Source: Croceibacterium_A sp039927815
GTDB lineage: Bacteria > Pseudomonadota > Alphaproteobacteria > Sphingomonadales > Sphingomonadaceae
DNA: 27,327 nt
Assembly (NCBI GenBank): GCA_039927815.1
Contig: JBDSUJ010000068.1
Location: 1 to 27,327, forward strand
Direction: 5' to 3'
Shown here: piece by piece, positions 8,615 to 17,120 of the stretch
Numbering within the stretch: position 1 is the stretch's first letter
Layout: each line of letters begins with the position of its first letter
Notes under the pieces: model-generated
Told to the model about the DNA's origin: nothing
Seen by the model: only the letters and a program-made list of their open reading frames with translations
Database searches by the model: none
Translations under genes and position numbers: made by a program

Positions 8615-11600
8615 TCACTCGGCCAAACTTTCCTGCGCCCCGGCGTAGTCGGCTTTGGGCGCCGGTTTGTGCGCCGCCAGCAAGTCCTGGGGCAAGGCGA
8701 TCAGCACCGGGGTCTGGGTGTAGAGCACCGCGGCCTCGATGCGCCGCCCCGGAAAAATCGCCGCCAGCGCGGCCACGTAAGCCGCCATCTGCCGGACTGT
8801 CGACACCGGCACTTGCGCGAGCGAGGATGGCGGGCGGCGCGCGGTCTTGAAATCGGCGACCAGCACCCGGTCCGGCTCGACCAGCAGCCGGTCAGCTGTG
8901 CCGGCGATGACTTGCCCGCCGACCGTGGCCGCGAGCGGCACTTCGGCCAGCGCCGCAGGTCCGAACAAATCCGCCCATTGGGGATGCGCGATTACCGCCA
9001 GGGCCCGGGCCAGCATGTCGGCGCGTTCGTCCGCGGGCAGTTCCGCGGCGTTGCGCGCCAGCCACGCCTGGCCGAGTTCCGGCCGCCGTGCGGCAACCAC
9101 ATCGGGCAGACGTTCGAGCAAGCGGTGCATCAGCACGCCGCGGCGTGCTGCCGCTGCCAGCGCTGCGGCCGGTAGCGGCGGGTCCGAGCCGTGCTCCACG
9201 CCCGCCGAGGACGGCGCCAGCGGGCGCGGCGGGCGCGGTTCCGGCCCAATCGGACTGTGTGCCCAGGCCGGCATTGGCGGCATTTCCGCATATTTGGCCT
9301 GAGCGTTTTCAGCAACCGACACGGCCCGTTCGCCGAACTCCCTCCGCTCGCCCCAGACCGCGTCGCTTAGCGGCTCGGGCGCGAACAGCGGCGCCAGGCG
9401 AGCATACCAGCTGTCCGGCGCAGGCTCGCTTTCGCGCTTGCCGAGCGCACCGCCGATGAACAGCGCTTCCTCGGCTCGCGTCAGCGCGACGTAAAGTAGG
9501 CGCCAATGCTCCTGCCGATCGGCCTTGGCGGCGTTCGATTGAGCTTCGGCGATGCGGCCGACGCGTTCCTCGCCGCGCAGCTCGGGCAGCGGCAGCGTGC
9601 GCCCCGCCCCGCCGGGCAGCAATTCCGTCAGCGTCAAGCTGCGGGTCGGCGAGGCATCGGGATTGCCGGTCGCATCGGCCAGAATGACGATCGGCGCCTC
9701 GAGCCCCTTGGAACCGTGCACGGTCATCACCCGCACCAGCCCGCGCGCTGCATCGGCCTCGCGCTTCAGTTCGCCTTCGCCCGCGTCGAACCAGCGCAGG
9801 AAACCCTGCAGGCTGGCCGTGTGCGCGGCGGAAAACGCCAGCGCGGCATTGAGCAGCTCGTCGATCGGGTCGTGCGCTTCGTGCCCCAGCCGCGCGACCA
9901 GCTTGCGGCGTCCCTGCCAGGGTCCCACCAGAAGCCAATGCAGCAACGCCTGCGGCGGTTCGAAATCGGCGCGCGCGAGCAGCGGATCGAGCATCGCGCG
10001 CAACTGCGCCACCTCGGGATTATCGCCACGCTTGAGGTGGTCCCACAGCCCGCCTCGTTCACGCCAGCCGTGTTCCAGCAACTGATCCTGGCTCCACCCG
10101 ATCAGCGGCGAGACGAGCAGGCTGGCAAGGCTCAGGTCATCGAGCGGCTGCGCGGCGAAGCGTACCGCGGCGAGCAGATCGCGGACCGCGAGCGGCGCCC
10201 CCAGCCGCAGCCGGTCGACGCCCGCGACCGGCACCCCAGCGGCGTGAAGCCGCGCGACAATCAGCCCGGCGAGCTCCTTGCGCTTGCGGACCAGCACCAT
10301 GATGTCGCCCGGACCGGCCTTGCGCGGCTCACCCTTCACCAGCTGGAACTGCCCGATAAGGCTCTTGATGTGCGCCGCGACGCGGTCGGCCATGCGGCGC
10401 TCGGGCGCCGACAGCCAGGTTTCGGGGCCCTCGCCGTCGTCCTCCTCGTCGTCCGGCCGCGCGCTCACCGGGCGCCACAGCGTCACCAAGCCGGACCGCG
10501 CGGCGCCGACGTGCGGCTCGGGCAAGTCGGTCAAGCCGAAGCTTTCCGGCCCGATCGCGTCGATCGTCCGGTCGACGAATTCGAGCACTGGCTGCGCGGT
10601 GCGGTACGAGCGGCCCAGCCCGAGATCGGCGAGCGTGCGCGCGCGCGGATCGTTCTCCGCCTGCGCCGCCATCGCGCTGGCGAAGCGTCGCTTGGCGTCG
10701 GCGAAATTTTCGGGACTAGTGCCTTGAAAGCGGAAGATCGCCTGCTTGTAATCGCCGACCACGAAGATCGTCCGCAGCTTGCCGTCGCGCTGGCCTTCGC
10801 CGGCGAAAAACTCCTCGGTCAGCGCGTCAATGATCGACCATTGCGCCGGGTTAGTATCCTGCGCCTCGTCGACCAGGATATGATCGAACTGGCGGTCGAG
10901 CTTGTAGCGGATCCACTCGCCCAGCCCGTCGGCCTTGAGCAGTGCGGCGGCGCGGCGGATCAGGTCGTCGAAATCTACCAGCCCGTCGCGTGCCTTCGCT
11001 GCGTCCCACGCCAGCGCGAACAACCGCCCGACCGATAGCGCTGGGGTCAAAGTGTCGACCAGCGCGAGCAGTGTGGCTCGCGTCCGCACCGCGTCGAGGC
11101 AGCCGCGCACGCGCTCGGCCATCCCGGCATAATTGGCGTCGAGCTTCTCGAGGTTCTTGAGCGAGCGGACCGAGCCGTCCTGCGTGAACAGAGCCTTGGT
11201 CAGGCCCTCGCACCCGTCGAGACGCGAGGCCGGATCACCGTTCAGGAATGCCTCGATCGCCTCGACACAACCGCGCCCGGTGGAGGTGCCCCACGCCTGA
11301 TTGATGTCGAGGCAGCGTTGCAGCGCCTGGCAATCGAACAGGCCATCGTCGCACAAGTCTGCCACGCTCGCCGAATCGCAATCCGGCTCAAGCCCGAGGA
11401 GCGCCTCGACCCGGTTGCGCAACGGTTCCTGCCATCCGCCCGGCCCGAACCACGCGCTGCGCGCCTCGGCACAGCGCATCAGCCACTCGCGGGTCTTGTC
11501 CGGGCCGAGGCGGACTGAGAGCAATTCGAGTGCTGCCAGTGGCGCGCGGTCGTCCTCTCGCTCCCACCGCACGACCAGCTCGGCGAGAACCTGATGCGCG

Positions 11601-12067
11601 AGCAGTTCGCGGTCGCGGTCCTCCATCGGGCGGGTGCCGGGGATCAGCCCCGCTTCCTCGGGGAACGCCGCCAGCAGCCACTGAGCGAACGCGTGGATGG
11701 TATCGATCCGCAACCCGCCCCCGGGGCAATCGAGCACATGGGCGAACAGCGTGCGCGCCTTGGCCTGCAGCTCCGGGGTCGGTCGCTCGCCGATCGCGAT
11801 CAGGTCGGCGGCGAGCAGTTCGGGCTGCATCCGCACCCAGCGTGCGAGCACTTCGTTGACCCGGGTCGCCATTTCCGCCGCACCCGCCTTGGTGAACGTC
11901 AGGCACAGGATGTTTTCCGGCCGCACACCGGGGGTCAGCAACAGCCGCAGCACTCGCGCCGACAGCACTTGCGTCTTGCCGGTCCCGGCCGAAGCCGACA
12001 GCCACACGCTGTCGCGCGGCTCGACCGCGCGAGCCTGATTGTCCTTGAGCGGATGGACGCGGCTCAT
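8615..12067 (-). CDS. addA: AddA helicase-nuclease subunit of the AddAB recombination complex
   Basis: A 1150-residue UvrD-like SF1A helicase fused to a RecB-type nuclease; with AddB it resects double-strand breaks and loads RecA. Motifs: Walker A SASAGTGKT (residues 24-32), motif Ia with CLTFTKAGAAEM, DEAQD at 400-404 (Walker B), GDYKQAIFRFQG (motif III), MTVHGSKGLE (motif V) and LLYVALTRAEE (motif VI). The C-terminal nuclease shows GTADRL, the metal and catalytic residues D1072 and K1074 in VADFKT, and the QMAAY helix. ATG 12067 was chosen because it overlaps the addB stop by four bases (ATGA), a sign of translational coupling; an upstream in-frame ATG six codons earlier is less likely. The length fits the alphaproteobacterial AddA family. 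Confidence 0.97.
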   Translation of the reverse strand: MSRVHPLKDNQARAVEPRDSVWLSASAGTGKTQVLSARVLRLLLTPGVRPENILCLTFTKAGAAEMATRVNEVLARWVRMQPELLAADLIAIGERPTPELQAKARTLFAHVLDCPGGGLRIDTIHAFAQWLLAAFPEEAGLIPGTRPMEDRDRELLAHQVLAELVVRWEREDDRAPLAALELLSVRLGPDKTREWLMRCAEARSAWFGPGGWQEPLRNRVEALLGLEPDCDSASVADLCDDGLFDCQALQRCLDINQAWGTSTGRGCVEAIEAFLNGDPASRLDGCEGLTKALFTQDGSVRSLKNLEKLDANYAGMAERVRGCLDAVRTRATLLALVDTLTPALSVGRLFALAWDAAKARDGLVDFDDLIRRAAALLKADGLGEWIRYKLDRQFDHILVDEAQDTNPAQWSIIDALTEEFFAGEGQRDGKLRTIFVVGDYKQAIFRFQGTSPENFADAKRRFASAMAAQAENDPRARTLADLGLGRSYRTAQPVLEFVDRTIDAIGPESFGLTDLPEPHVGAARSGLVTLWRPVSARPDDEEDDGEGPETWLSAPERRMADRVAAHIKSLIGQFQLVKGEPRKAGPGDIMVLVRKRKELAGLIVARLHAAGVPVAGVDRLRLGAPLAVRDLLAAVRFAAQPLDDLSLASLLVSPLIGWSQDQLLEHGWRERGGLWDHLKRGDNPEVAQLRAMLDPLLARADFEPPQALLHWLLVGPWQGRRKLVARLGHEAHDPIDELLNAALAFSAAHTASLQGFLRWFDAGEGELKREADAARGLVRVMTVHGSKGLEAPIVILADATGNPDASPTRSLTLTELLPGGAGRTLPLPELRGEERVGRIAEAQSNAAKADRQEHWRLLYVALTRAEEALFIGGALGKRESEPAPDSWYARLAPLFAPEPLSDAVWGERREFGERAVSVAENAQAKYAEMPPMPAWAHSPIGPEPRPPRPLAPSSAGVEHGSDPPLPAAALAAAARRGVLMHRLLERLPDVVAARRPELGQAWLARNAAELPADERADMLARALAVIAHPQWADLFGPAALAEVPLAATVGGQVIAGTADRLLVEPDRVLVADFKTARRPPSSLAQVPVSTVRQMAAYVAALAAIFPGRRIEAAVLYTQTPVLIALPQDLLAAHKPAPKADYAGAQESLAE

Positions 12068-14997
12068 TTGAGGTCCGAGATCCACTCGTCGAGCCGCATC
12101 AGCTGGTCGTACGTCGCATACCCCGGTGCATCGGGATTGAGCCGCGCGGTGAATGGCTCGTCACCCAGGATCCACTTGTCGAGCGCGTCCTTGAGGAAAT
12201 AGGCCGCCTGTGGCAGGAAGTCCTCCAGCGGAATGCCGGTCCGCTTGCGCCCTTCGAGGATCGGCGTGGTGACGTAGCCGAACCCGCTCTCGCTGGTGTG
12301 GCTGCTGCCGAGCGACCAGTATTCGAACTGTGCCGGTTCGCCCGCCGCGCCCGCGAACGCGCCCGCTTGCGCCATCAGGCCAAGCGTCCCCAGCTGGAGC
12401 GCATAACCCGCGTCGACCTCGCGGCCCGAGGGCGGCGCGCCGGTCTTGTAATCGACGATTGCCAGGTGGCCATCGGGTAGCCGGTCGATCCGGTCGACTT
12501 TGCCGCGCACGGTCACGCCATTGACCAGCATGTCGCCCGCCTGCTCGAACACGATCGGCACGCGCTCGGGTTCGGCCGCGATGTGCGCCTCGACCCATTC
12601 GAGCGCCTTGAGCAGGCGCGGGCGCCATAGCGCGCGCATCAGCGGGTGCGCGTTCATCTGGCGCAGCTCCTGTTCGGCCAGCTCGGCCAGCGGCGCATGC
12701 TCGGTATGCCACCGTTCCAGCACCTTGTGCGCCACGCTTCCGCGCCACGCGGGGCTTGGTTCGGCATCGAGCGGATCGAGTTCGCGCAGCCGCAGGATCG
12801 CCTGGGCGTAGAACTGGAAGGGGTCCGACCGCAGCCGATCGAGCGCGGTCACGCTCACGCGCACTTTGCGTTGCGCGGCGCTGGGCCGCGGTTGCGGACG
12901 CGGGTGCGGGTCGGCTTTCGGCCCATCGTCGAGCGAACGCGCCAGTGCCGGAATGCGCGTCTCCTGGTGATCGCCCAGCAACCGCTCGCCAAGCAGCGCG
13001 GTCACCCGCAGCCAGAATCGCGACGGGATCGCCGGGCCCGCCGCGTCACGTCGCGCGCGGCTCAGCACCACTTCGGGGGCGCCTAACGCGCCGGCGAAGT
13101 CGTGCCCCGCCAGTCCGATGCGGAAGTCCGCCCCTGGCACGCCGAGCGCGCGCAGCACCGGCGGCGCCAGCAGCGGATCGGGCGCGGCGGAACCCGGCCA
13201 CGTGCCTTCGTTGAGGCCGGCGCAGATAACCAGTTCGGCGCGCGCCATGCGTGCTTCGAGTAAGCCGTAGATCGCGACCCGCGGGTGGCCGCCATAAGGC
13301 GGGCGCACCGCGATGCGGTCCATCGCTTCGCGCAACGCAGTGGGCAGGTCGCCGCGTTCGATCACAGTCCCGACGTCGCGCGCGTTGAGCCGCACGTCCT
13401 CGACGAACGCCGCCAGCGCGCGCCCGTCCTCGCGCGCCCACAGACTTTCGCCGCACAGGGCCTCGCCCGCCACGGCAAGACAGTCGAGGGCTTCTGCCAG
13501 CAGCACTTCGCCGTCGCCGAGCAAGGGTTCGAGCACGGTCTCGACCTCGCTCCACCACTCACTCAGGTGCTGTTCGGCGGCCAACGTGCGCAGGGGCTTG
13601 AGCCCGGGTTCGAGCCGCGGCCCGCGCAGTGCAAGCTCGAACCCGCGCGCGTGTTCGAGCCACGCGGCGCGCGCCTCGCCGGCCCGTACCAGCGGATGCT
13701 CCAGCAGCGCGACCAGGGGCACCGGCGCGGCCGCTTCGGCGCCGACTTCGGTGAGCAGCAGCAGGAGACGCCCGGCTGCGGTCTGTGCCAGCGGCCGGCC
13801 GGCGGAATCGTCCGCTTCGATATGCCACCGCCGCAGATGCTGCGCCACGCGCGAGGCCAGCCCGCGATCGGGCGTGATCACCGCGACGCGCCGCTCTGCC
13901 TGAACGAGCGCTTCGCGCACCAGCAGCGCGATGGCCTGGGCCTCTTCCTCCGGATTGGCGGTCTGCATCAGCCGCACCCCGGTCAGCCGCCGCTTGTCGG
14001 GCGCGAGGTCGACCCACGCCCGGCTCGCCTCGGGCGGCAGGAACAGGTTTGAGATCGCGTGGCTGCGCTCGGGCGGTCCCTTGCCCAGCCCCGCGCGGTG
14101 CCATGGCTGCACCTCGCCCCGGGCAATGCCCATCCGGTTGAGCAGCAGCTTGAGGTGATATTGCGGATGCGTCACCGCCTCGCCGCGCTCGAACGGCGTG
14201 GTCGCCTCGCCCAGCTCGTCCCACACCGCATCGTTCATCGACAAGTCGAGGTCGGGCAGCACGACCGCGCCGTGGGGAAGTTCGGCCACGGTCCGCAACA
14301 GCTGGGCAAGCGCGGGCGAGGCGCTGGTAACGCCGGCGGCAACGATCGGTGTCGCCGGTGAATCGGTGCGCCATGCGTTGCGCGCCCGGCGGAACAGGCG
14401 GTTGCGGCGGTCGGGCGGATCAACCTCACCGTTCGCGGCCAGCTCGGCAAGCCACCGGGCTTGCAATGTGCTGAACAGTTCCAGGCTGGTCCGCCAGTGT
14501 TCCGCGAGTTCGCCGACCACGTCGAGCACGCGGTCCTGGACCAGCTCGTCCGGCCCGATGTCGTCGACCAGCAGCCGGTCCATCGTCCGCCCCATGTCGA
14601 ACGCGAGCCGCAGCGCGGCGCTCCCCTTGATCTCCGGCCGCTCCTCGCGGATGATCCGAGCCAGCCGCAGCCACCGGCGAGTCACGTCCACGGCCGGCGG
14701 GATCGCATCGCCCGCGCCCAGCGGATCGAGCAGCGGGCCGAGCGTCTCATCGAGATCGAGGTCGCCGACCACCGCCATGCGCGGCATAAGCAGGCCCCCA
14801 AGCTCCCTGGCGCCGAAGTGTCGCACGAATGCCTCGGTCATCGTGCGGACCGCGCGCCCGCTTGGCAGCAACAGCGTCAGGCGCGCGAGGCCCAGTTCGC
14901 GATCGGCATAACGCGGCACCAACCCCGCCACCAGCGCATCGGCGAAGCCGCGGTGCGCGGCGATGGAGAAGACTTGCGGGGCCGAGCGGTCAGACAC
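12064..14997 (-). CDS. addB: AddB subunit of the AddAB double-strand-break repair complex
   Basis: A 977-residue partner of AddA. The N-terminal half is the inactivated helicase fold: the position where a Walker A would sit reads LLLPSGRAVRTM, with no GxGKT. The C-terminal PD-(D/E)XK nuclease is intact: D835 in GKVDRID, D849 and K851 in IVDYKTG, followed by YALQLGTLGL. In Firmicutes AddB an iron-sulphur cluster is held by four Cys around this domain; here the corresponding region (SDPFQFYA and the tail YATYDQLMRLDEW) has none, and I see no Cys in roughly the last 270 residues. This appears typical of the alphaproteobacterial subgroup. It begins with GTG (cac on the plus strand at 14995-14997), overlapping the murU stop by 8 bases, and overlaps addA by 4. 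Confidence 0.95.
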   Translation of the reverse strand: MSDRSAPQVFSIAAHRGFADALVAGLVPRYADRELGLARLTLLLPSGRAVRTMTEAFVRHFGARELGGLLMPRMAVVGDLDLDETLGPLLDPLGAGDAIPPAVDVTRRWLRLARIIREERPEIKGSAALRLAFDMGRTMDRLLVDDIGPDELVQDRVLDVVGELAEHWRTSLELFSTLQARWLAELAANGEVDPPDRRNRLFRRARNAWRTDSPATPIVAAGVTSASPALAQLLRTVAELPHGAVVLPDLDLSMNDAVWDELGEATTPFERGEAVTHPQYHLKLLLNRMGIARGEVQPWHRAGLGKGPPERSHAISNLFLPPEASRAWVDLAPDKRRLTGVRLMQTANPEEEAQAIALLVREALVQAERRVAVITPDRGLASRVAQHLRRWHIEADDSAGRPLAQTAAGRLLLLLTEVGAEAAAPVPLVALLEHPLVRAGEARAAWLEHARGFELALRGPRLEPGLKPLRTLAAEQHLSEWWSEVETVLEPLLGDGEVLLAEALDCLAVAGEALCGESLWAREDGRALAAFVEDVRLNARDVGTVIERGDLPTALREAMDRIAVRPPYGGHPRVAIYGLLEARMARAELVICAGLNEGTWPGSAAPDPLLAPPVLRALGVPGADFRIGLAGHDFAGALGAPEVVLSRARRDAAGPAIPSRFWLRVTALLGERLLGDHQETRIPALARSLDDGPKADPHPRPQPRPSAAQRKVRVSVTALDRLRSDPFQFYAQAILRLRELDPLDAEPSPAWRGSVAHKVLERWHTEHAPLAELAEQELRQMNAHPLMRALWRPRLLKALEWVEAHIAAEPERVPIVFEQAGDMLVNGVTVRGKVDRIDRLPDGHLAIVDYKTGAPPSGREVDAGYALQLGTLGLMAQAGAFAGAAGEPAQFEYWSLGSSHTSESGFGYVTTPILEGRKRTGIPLEDFLPQAAYFLKDALDKWILGDEPFTARLNPDAPGYATYDQLMRLDEWISDLK

Positions 14998-15703
14998 TCG
15001 CCAGCGACGCCTCGGTCGGCGCGATCGCTTCCGGCGTCCCGACCTCGAACCACTGCCCGGTCAGCCGGACCCCGAACAGCCGCCCTTCGGCAATCGCCCG
15101 GTCCCACAGCACATTGGTCGAGAACGGACCCGCGGGCGCATCGCGCAGCAGGCGCTTGGCGACCAGCTGAATACCGGTGAAGATGTACGAAGCGTGCTCG
15201 CCTTCGCGCCGCGCCAGCGTGCCGTCGGCGCGTAGCTCGAAATCCCCCTTGTAGCGGGCGTTGCGCGCGCCTTCGTGCGGGACCAGGAGCAGCAGCGCGT
15301 CCATCCGCTGCGGGTCCCAGCTGGCCGACAGGGCGCGGAACACATCGTCCGGACCATCGGTCCAGATGTTGTCGCTGTTCACGCAGAAGAACGGGTCGGG
15401 CAGCAGGGGCGCGGCGCGGACCATGCCGCCGCCGGTTTCGAGCAACACCGCGCGCTCATCCGACACGGTCACCGCGGGGTGCGCGCGCCGGCGCAAGTGC
15501 GCCTCGAGCGGCTCAGGCAGGTAATGGACGTTGACCACGGCCTTGGCGACGCCGGCCTCGACCAGCTTGTCGAGCGCATGGTCGATCAACGGCTTGCCGG
15601 CGACTTCGACCATCGGCTTGGGTCGGTCGTCAGTCAGCGGCCGCATTCGCTTGCCGAGCCCGGCGGCGAGCACCATCGCGGTGTCGGAGGCGAGCTCGGT
15701 CAT
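14990..15703 (-). CDS. murU: N-acetylmuramate alpha-1-phosphate uridylyltransferase MurU-like nucleotidyltransferase
   Basis: A 237-residue sugar-1-phosphate nucleotidyltransferase. The nucleotide-binding signature LAAGLGKRMRPLT...RPKP spans residues 12-30, the substrate loop ETGGG is at 89-93 and the metal-binding Asp in VNSDN is D111. Size and context, immediately after an AmgK-type kinase with an ATGA overlap, point to MurU, which turns MurNAc-1-phosphate and UTP into UDP-MurNAc in the cell-wall recycling route that by-passes MurA and MurB. The start at 15703 is fixed by that overlap; an in-frame TTG-type extension to 15763 lies inside amgK and is unlikely. The fold alone would also fit other NDP-sugar synthases (mannose- or glucose-1-phosphate), so substrate assignment relies on context. 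Confidence 0.85.
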   Translation of the reverse strand: MTELASDTAMVLAAGLGKRMRPLTDDRPKPMVEVAGKPLIDHALDKLVEAGVAKAVVNVHYLPEPLEAHLRRRAHPAVTVSDERAVLLETGGGMVRAAPLLPDPFFCVNSDNIWTDGPDDVFRALSASWDPQRMDALLLLVPHEGARNARYKGDFELRADGTLARREGEHASYIFTGIQLVAKRLLRDAPAGPFSTNVLWDRAIAEGRLFGVRLTGQWFEVGTPEAIAPTEASLASV

Positions 15704-16680
15704 AGGCCGAGCCCCGCCCCGCCGCGGATTCGCACGTCGTCGGGAATATTCGCGGCGAACCATGCGGAGACCGGCGCCAGCGCGGGATGACGCAGATCGC
15801 GTTCAAGGTATTCCCACACCCGCGGGATGAAGGCCAGATAGCGGGGCTTGTCATCGCGTTTCCACAACCGTGCAAAGATCCCGACGATCTTCGCATTCCT
15901 CTGAGCCCCGAGCCGCGCGTAGTCCTCGAAGAACAGAGCGTCGCCGCCCGCTTGGGAAGCGTAGTGGTCGAGCATCAGCGTTTGTAGCTCTGGGTCAACG
16001 TCGCGCCGGGCATCCTGCAACAGCGAGACGACGTCATATGCCGGATGCCCGACCAGCGCGTCCTGGAAATCGATCAGGCCTTGCCCTCCATCGGGCAGCA
16101 GCATGATGTTCTCGGCATGGTAATCGCGCAAGACCGTCACGCCGGGAACTTGCCGGGACAGCATCGGGGCGAGCGCTTCATCCCACGCCGCTGCGTAACC
16201 CGACGCATCCACCTCGATACCGGCCGCCCGGCAGAACCATTCGGGGAACAACCCGACTTCGCGCTGATAAGCCGCCATGTCGTAAGGGGCGAACGGGCCC
16301 GGGGGGGAGGCGTGAAGCCGCACCAGAGCGTCGATCGCCGTGCGATAGGTTTCGACTTGCGCGTGGGGATTGTCGTCGAGCCAGTCACGCATCCGGTCGT
16401 GGCCGAAATCCTCGATCAGGACGAGACCGCGCGCGCGGTCCTCGGCGAAGATATCCGGCGCGCGGTGGCCGTGCGCGGTCAGCCAATGCGCGACGTCGAG
16501 GAACGGGCCGGCGTCCTCCTCGGGCGGCGGCGCGTCCATCAGCATCGCGGTCATCGCGCCGCGTCGGATGCGAAAGTAGCGCCGGAAGCTGGCGTCGCCC
16601 GCCAGGGGCTCAACCGCCGCGCCGCGCCATCCGGCCTGGTCGAGGAAATCGTCGAGCCCCGCGGGCAATTCTGCGCTCAT
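15700..16680 (-). CDS. amgK: Anomeric MurNAc/GlcNAc kinase AmgK-like phosphotransferase
   Basis: A 326-residue kinase of the aminoglycoside/choline phosphotransferase fold. Catalytic loop VLRDYHAENIM gives D186 and N191, and the following metal Asp is D204 in LIDFQDA. The N-lobe has GDASFRRYFR (28-37), typical of the AmgK group. AmgK phosphorylates MurNAc and GlcNAc at C1; MurU, the next gene, uses the product. Older annotations call this protein 'aminoglycoside phosphotransferase' or link it to tRNA modification because tsaE is next to it; neither name implies drug resistance. The ATG at 16680 overlaps the tsaE stop (ATGA) and its own stop overlaps the murU start, so all three are likely translated in a coupled way. 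Confidence 0.87.
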   Translation of the reverse strand: MSAELPAGLDDFLDQAGWRGAAVEPLAGDASFRRYFRIRRGAMTAMLMDAPPPEEDAGPFLDVAHWLTAHGHRAPDIFAEDRARGLVLIEDFGHDRMRDWLDDNPHAQVETYRTAIDALVRLHASPPGPFAPYDMAAYQREVGLFPEWFCRAAGIEVDASGYAAAWDEALAPMLSRQVPGVTVLRDYHAENIMLLPDGGQGLIDFQDALVGHPAYDVVSLLQDARRDVDPELQTLMLDHYASQAGGDALFFEDYARLGAQRNAKIVGIFARLWKRDDKPRYLAFIPRVWEYLERDLRHPALAPVSAWFAANIPDDVRIRGGAGLGL

Positions 16681-17120
16681 ACCCAGCGCCCTAGCCAAGC
16701 GGCGCCCGGTTCGACAATCGCCCTGCGTCCCTCGCCCACGATTTCGAGACCGATGGAAAGACAGCCCGGCTCGGTCGCGAAGCCGCCCGCCCGCTCGGGC
16801 CACTCGGCGATCAGCACTGCACCGGCGCGATAATCGTCAAGCCCGATCTCGGCGGCCTCCGCCGGACGGTCGAGACGGTAGAAATCCGCGTGAGCAAGTT
16901 TGAGCCGCAATGCCGGCGGATCGTACGTCTCGACGATGGTGAAAGTCGGCGATGGCACTTCGCCGCGATAGCCGAGCGCGGCGATGACGGCGCGGGCAAG
17001 CGTAGTCTTGCCGGCGCCGAGCGTCCCCGTCAGCGCGACCACGTCGCCCGCTTGCACGCGCTGGGCAATGCGCGCGCCGAGCGCCTGCATCGCGGCCACA
17101 TCGGGCAAGTCGACCGTCAC
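16677..17120 (-). CDS. tsaE: tRNA threonylcarbamoyladenosine biosynthesis ATPase TsaE
   Basis: A 147-residue P-loop protein with Walker A GTLGAGKTT (residues 32-40), the SPTFTIVETY switch (57-66), HADFYRL (77-83) and IAEWPER, all diagnostic for TsaE (YjeE). It works with TsaB and TsaD in making the t6A modification next to the anticodon of ANN-reading tRNAs; the ATPase resets the TsaBD complex. The start is GTG at 17120, overlapping the kinase stop as GTGA. The length matches the family (about 150). Its place between a cell-cycle kinase homologue and cell-wall recycling genes is a recurring alphaproteobacterial arrangement; no direct biochemical link is implied. Confidence 0.95.
   Translation of the reverse strand: MTVDLPDVAAMQALGARIAQRVQAGDVVALTGTLGAGKTTLARAVIAALGYRGEVPSPTFTIVETYDPPALRLKLAHADFYRLDRPAEAAEIGLDDYRAGAVLIAEWPERAGGFATEPGCLSIGLEIVGEGRRAIVEPGAAWLGRWV

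Noticed and set aside
9506..11038. 510-codon open frame on the plus strand, antisense to addA
   Set aside because: A low-complexity Arg/Gln/Ala-rich shadow of a verified helicase-nuclease gene; no motif or start signal.
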